From positions 226,968 to 290,967 of the forward strand of contig NZ_BSTM01000007.1 in assembly GCF_030269515.1 (NCBI RefSeq): DNA of 64,000 nucleotides. The letters run 5' to 3'. Numbering within the stretch: the first letter of the stretch is position 1; every line of letters begins with the position of its first letter. Both the position numbers and the translations under genes were made by a program. The notes under the pieces are model-generated. The model was not told the DNA's origin, did no database searches, and was given only the letters and a program-made list of their open reading frames with translations. The DNA is from Actinomadura sp. NBRC 104412. Lineage in GTDB: Bacteria > Actinomycetota > Actinomycetes > Streptosporangiales > Streptosporangiaceae. Below are positions 63,920-64,000 of this stretch, piece after piece.

Positions 63920-64000
63920 CGGGTTGGGGTGCGATGGTCGGTATGGTGCGTCGTCATGAGCTGACCGATGCCGCGTGGGCGCGGATCGAGTCGTTGCTGC
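63877..64000 (+). mobile_element. Left end of an IS5-type insertion sequence (cut by the window edge)
   Basis: The sequence from about GGGCGTGTCCGGTGAAT onward looks like an IS terminus, 60-70 bases before a transposase start. The exact end and the target duplication (possibly CTAG) cannot be confirmed because the other end is not in the window. Confidence 0.5.
63943..64000 (+). CDS. IS5 family transposase, N-terminal fragment (partial)
   Basis: Nineteen codons from the ATG at 63943 read MVRRHELTDAAWARIESLL, the standard opening of actinomycete IS5-family transposases (the DUF4096-type N-terminal domain). The catalytic DDE residues lie outside the window. The gene points away from the HNH gene it interrupts. 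Confidence 0.8.
   Translation, partial: MVRRHELTDAAWARIESLL

Larger units (their letters stand above)
58588..64000. mobile_element. Integrative element, left part (integrase, excisionase, replication ATPase)
   Basis: From the end of ychF to the window edge the core gene order stops and accessory genes begin: tyrosine integrase, excisionase, RepA-like ATPase with iterons, minimal GntR repressor, HNH endonuclease and an IS. This composition suits an actinomycete integrative element or phage satellite. No transfer (FtsK/TraB), relaxase or structural phage gene is seen, and the right end is outside the window. Confidence 0.75.

Overview
The window is chromosomal DNA of a high-GC actinomycete. 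A mycothiol S-conjugate amidase (mca), GTG starts, TTA codons limited to a few genes, an actinobacterial class II FBPase and many secreted hydrolases point to the order Streptosporangiales, with Thermomonosporaceae/Actinomadura-like as my best guess. The lineage is inferred from gene content only.

Region 1 (1-17.7 kb): a partial cystathionine gamma-synthase/lyase, a secreted alpha/beta hydrolase, a MoxR/ChlI-type ATPase with its VWA partner, a FIST-ROK kinase-MFS run (the last two carry TTA codons), threonine ammonia-lyase, three tandem secreted M1-type metallopeptidases, and hppD divergent from its probable Lrp/AsnC regulator.

Region 2 (17.1-58.6 kb) is a core actinobacterial block. From memory its gene order parallels M. 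tuberculosis Rv1080c-Rv1112: greA, DUF4307, mca, small membrane protein, YyaL-type thioredoxin protein, short cis-prenyltransferase, PIN-PhoH, fumarase, glpX, DUF4245, xseB-xseA, Rv1109c-like, ispH, DUF6542, ychF. Species-specific genes are interleaved: NlpC/P60, TetR-MFS efflux pair, ribbon-helix-helix protein, lytic transglycosylase, Ser/Thr kinase, a second fumarase (class I), MocR-EamA, DrrAB-like ABC exporter, RmuC and an esterase. A pair of about 147-bp GC-rich structured repeats lies between the convergent DUF1707 gene and glpX.

Region 3 (48.0-52.2 kb), inserted between xseA and ispH, is the most unusual part. An XRE-TPR regulator is divergent from an 85-aa protein, a HemB-like protein that keeps the zinc cysteines but has lost the Schiff-base lysines and is frame-broken, a HemC-like protein with most catalytic residues, and a 38-aa peptide that looks like a signal peptide followed by an eight-residue tail. 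This may be a peptide-signalling module or a repurposed tetrapyrrole-enzyme module. A frameshifted pterin carbinolamine dehydratase lies beside it.

Region 4 (58.6-64 kb): the left part of an integrative element next to the 3' end of ychF: tyrosine integrase, small DNA-binding proteins, excisionase, a RepA-like AAA ATPase bracketed by 41-bp inverted repeats made of 9-bp iterons, a minimal GntR repressor, and an HNH endonuclease apparently cut by an IS5-type insertion sequence at the right edge. The right end of the element is outside the window.
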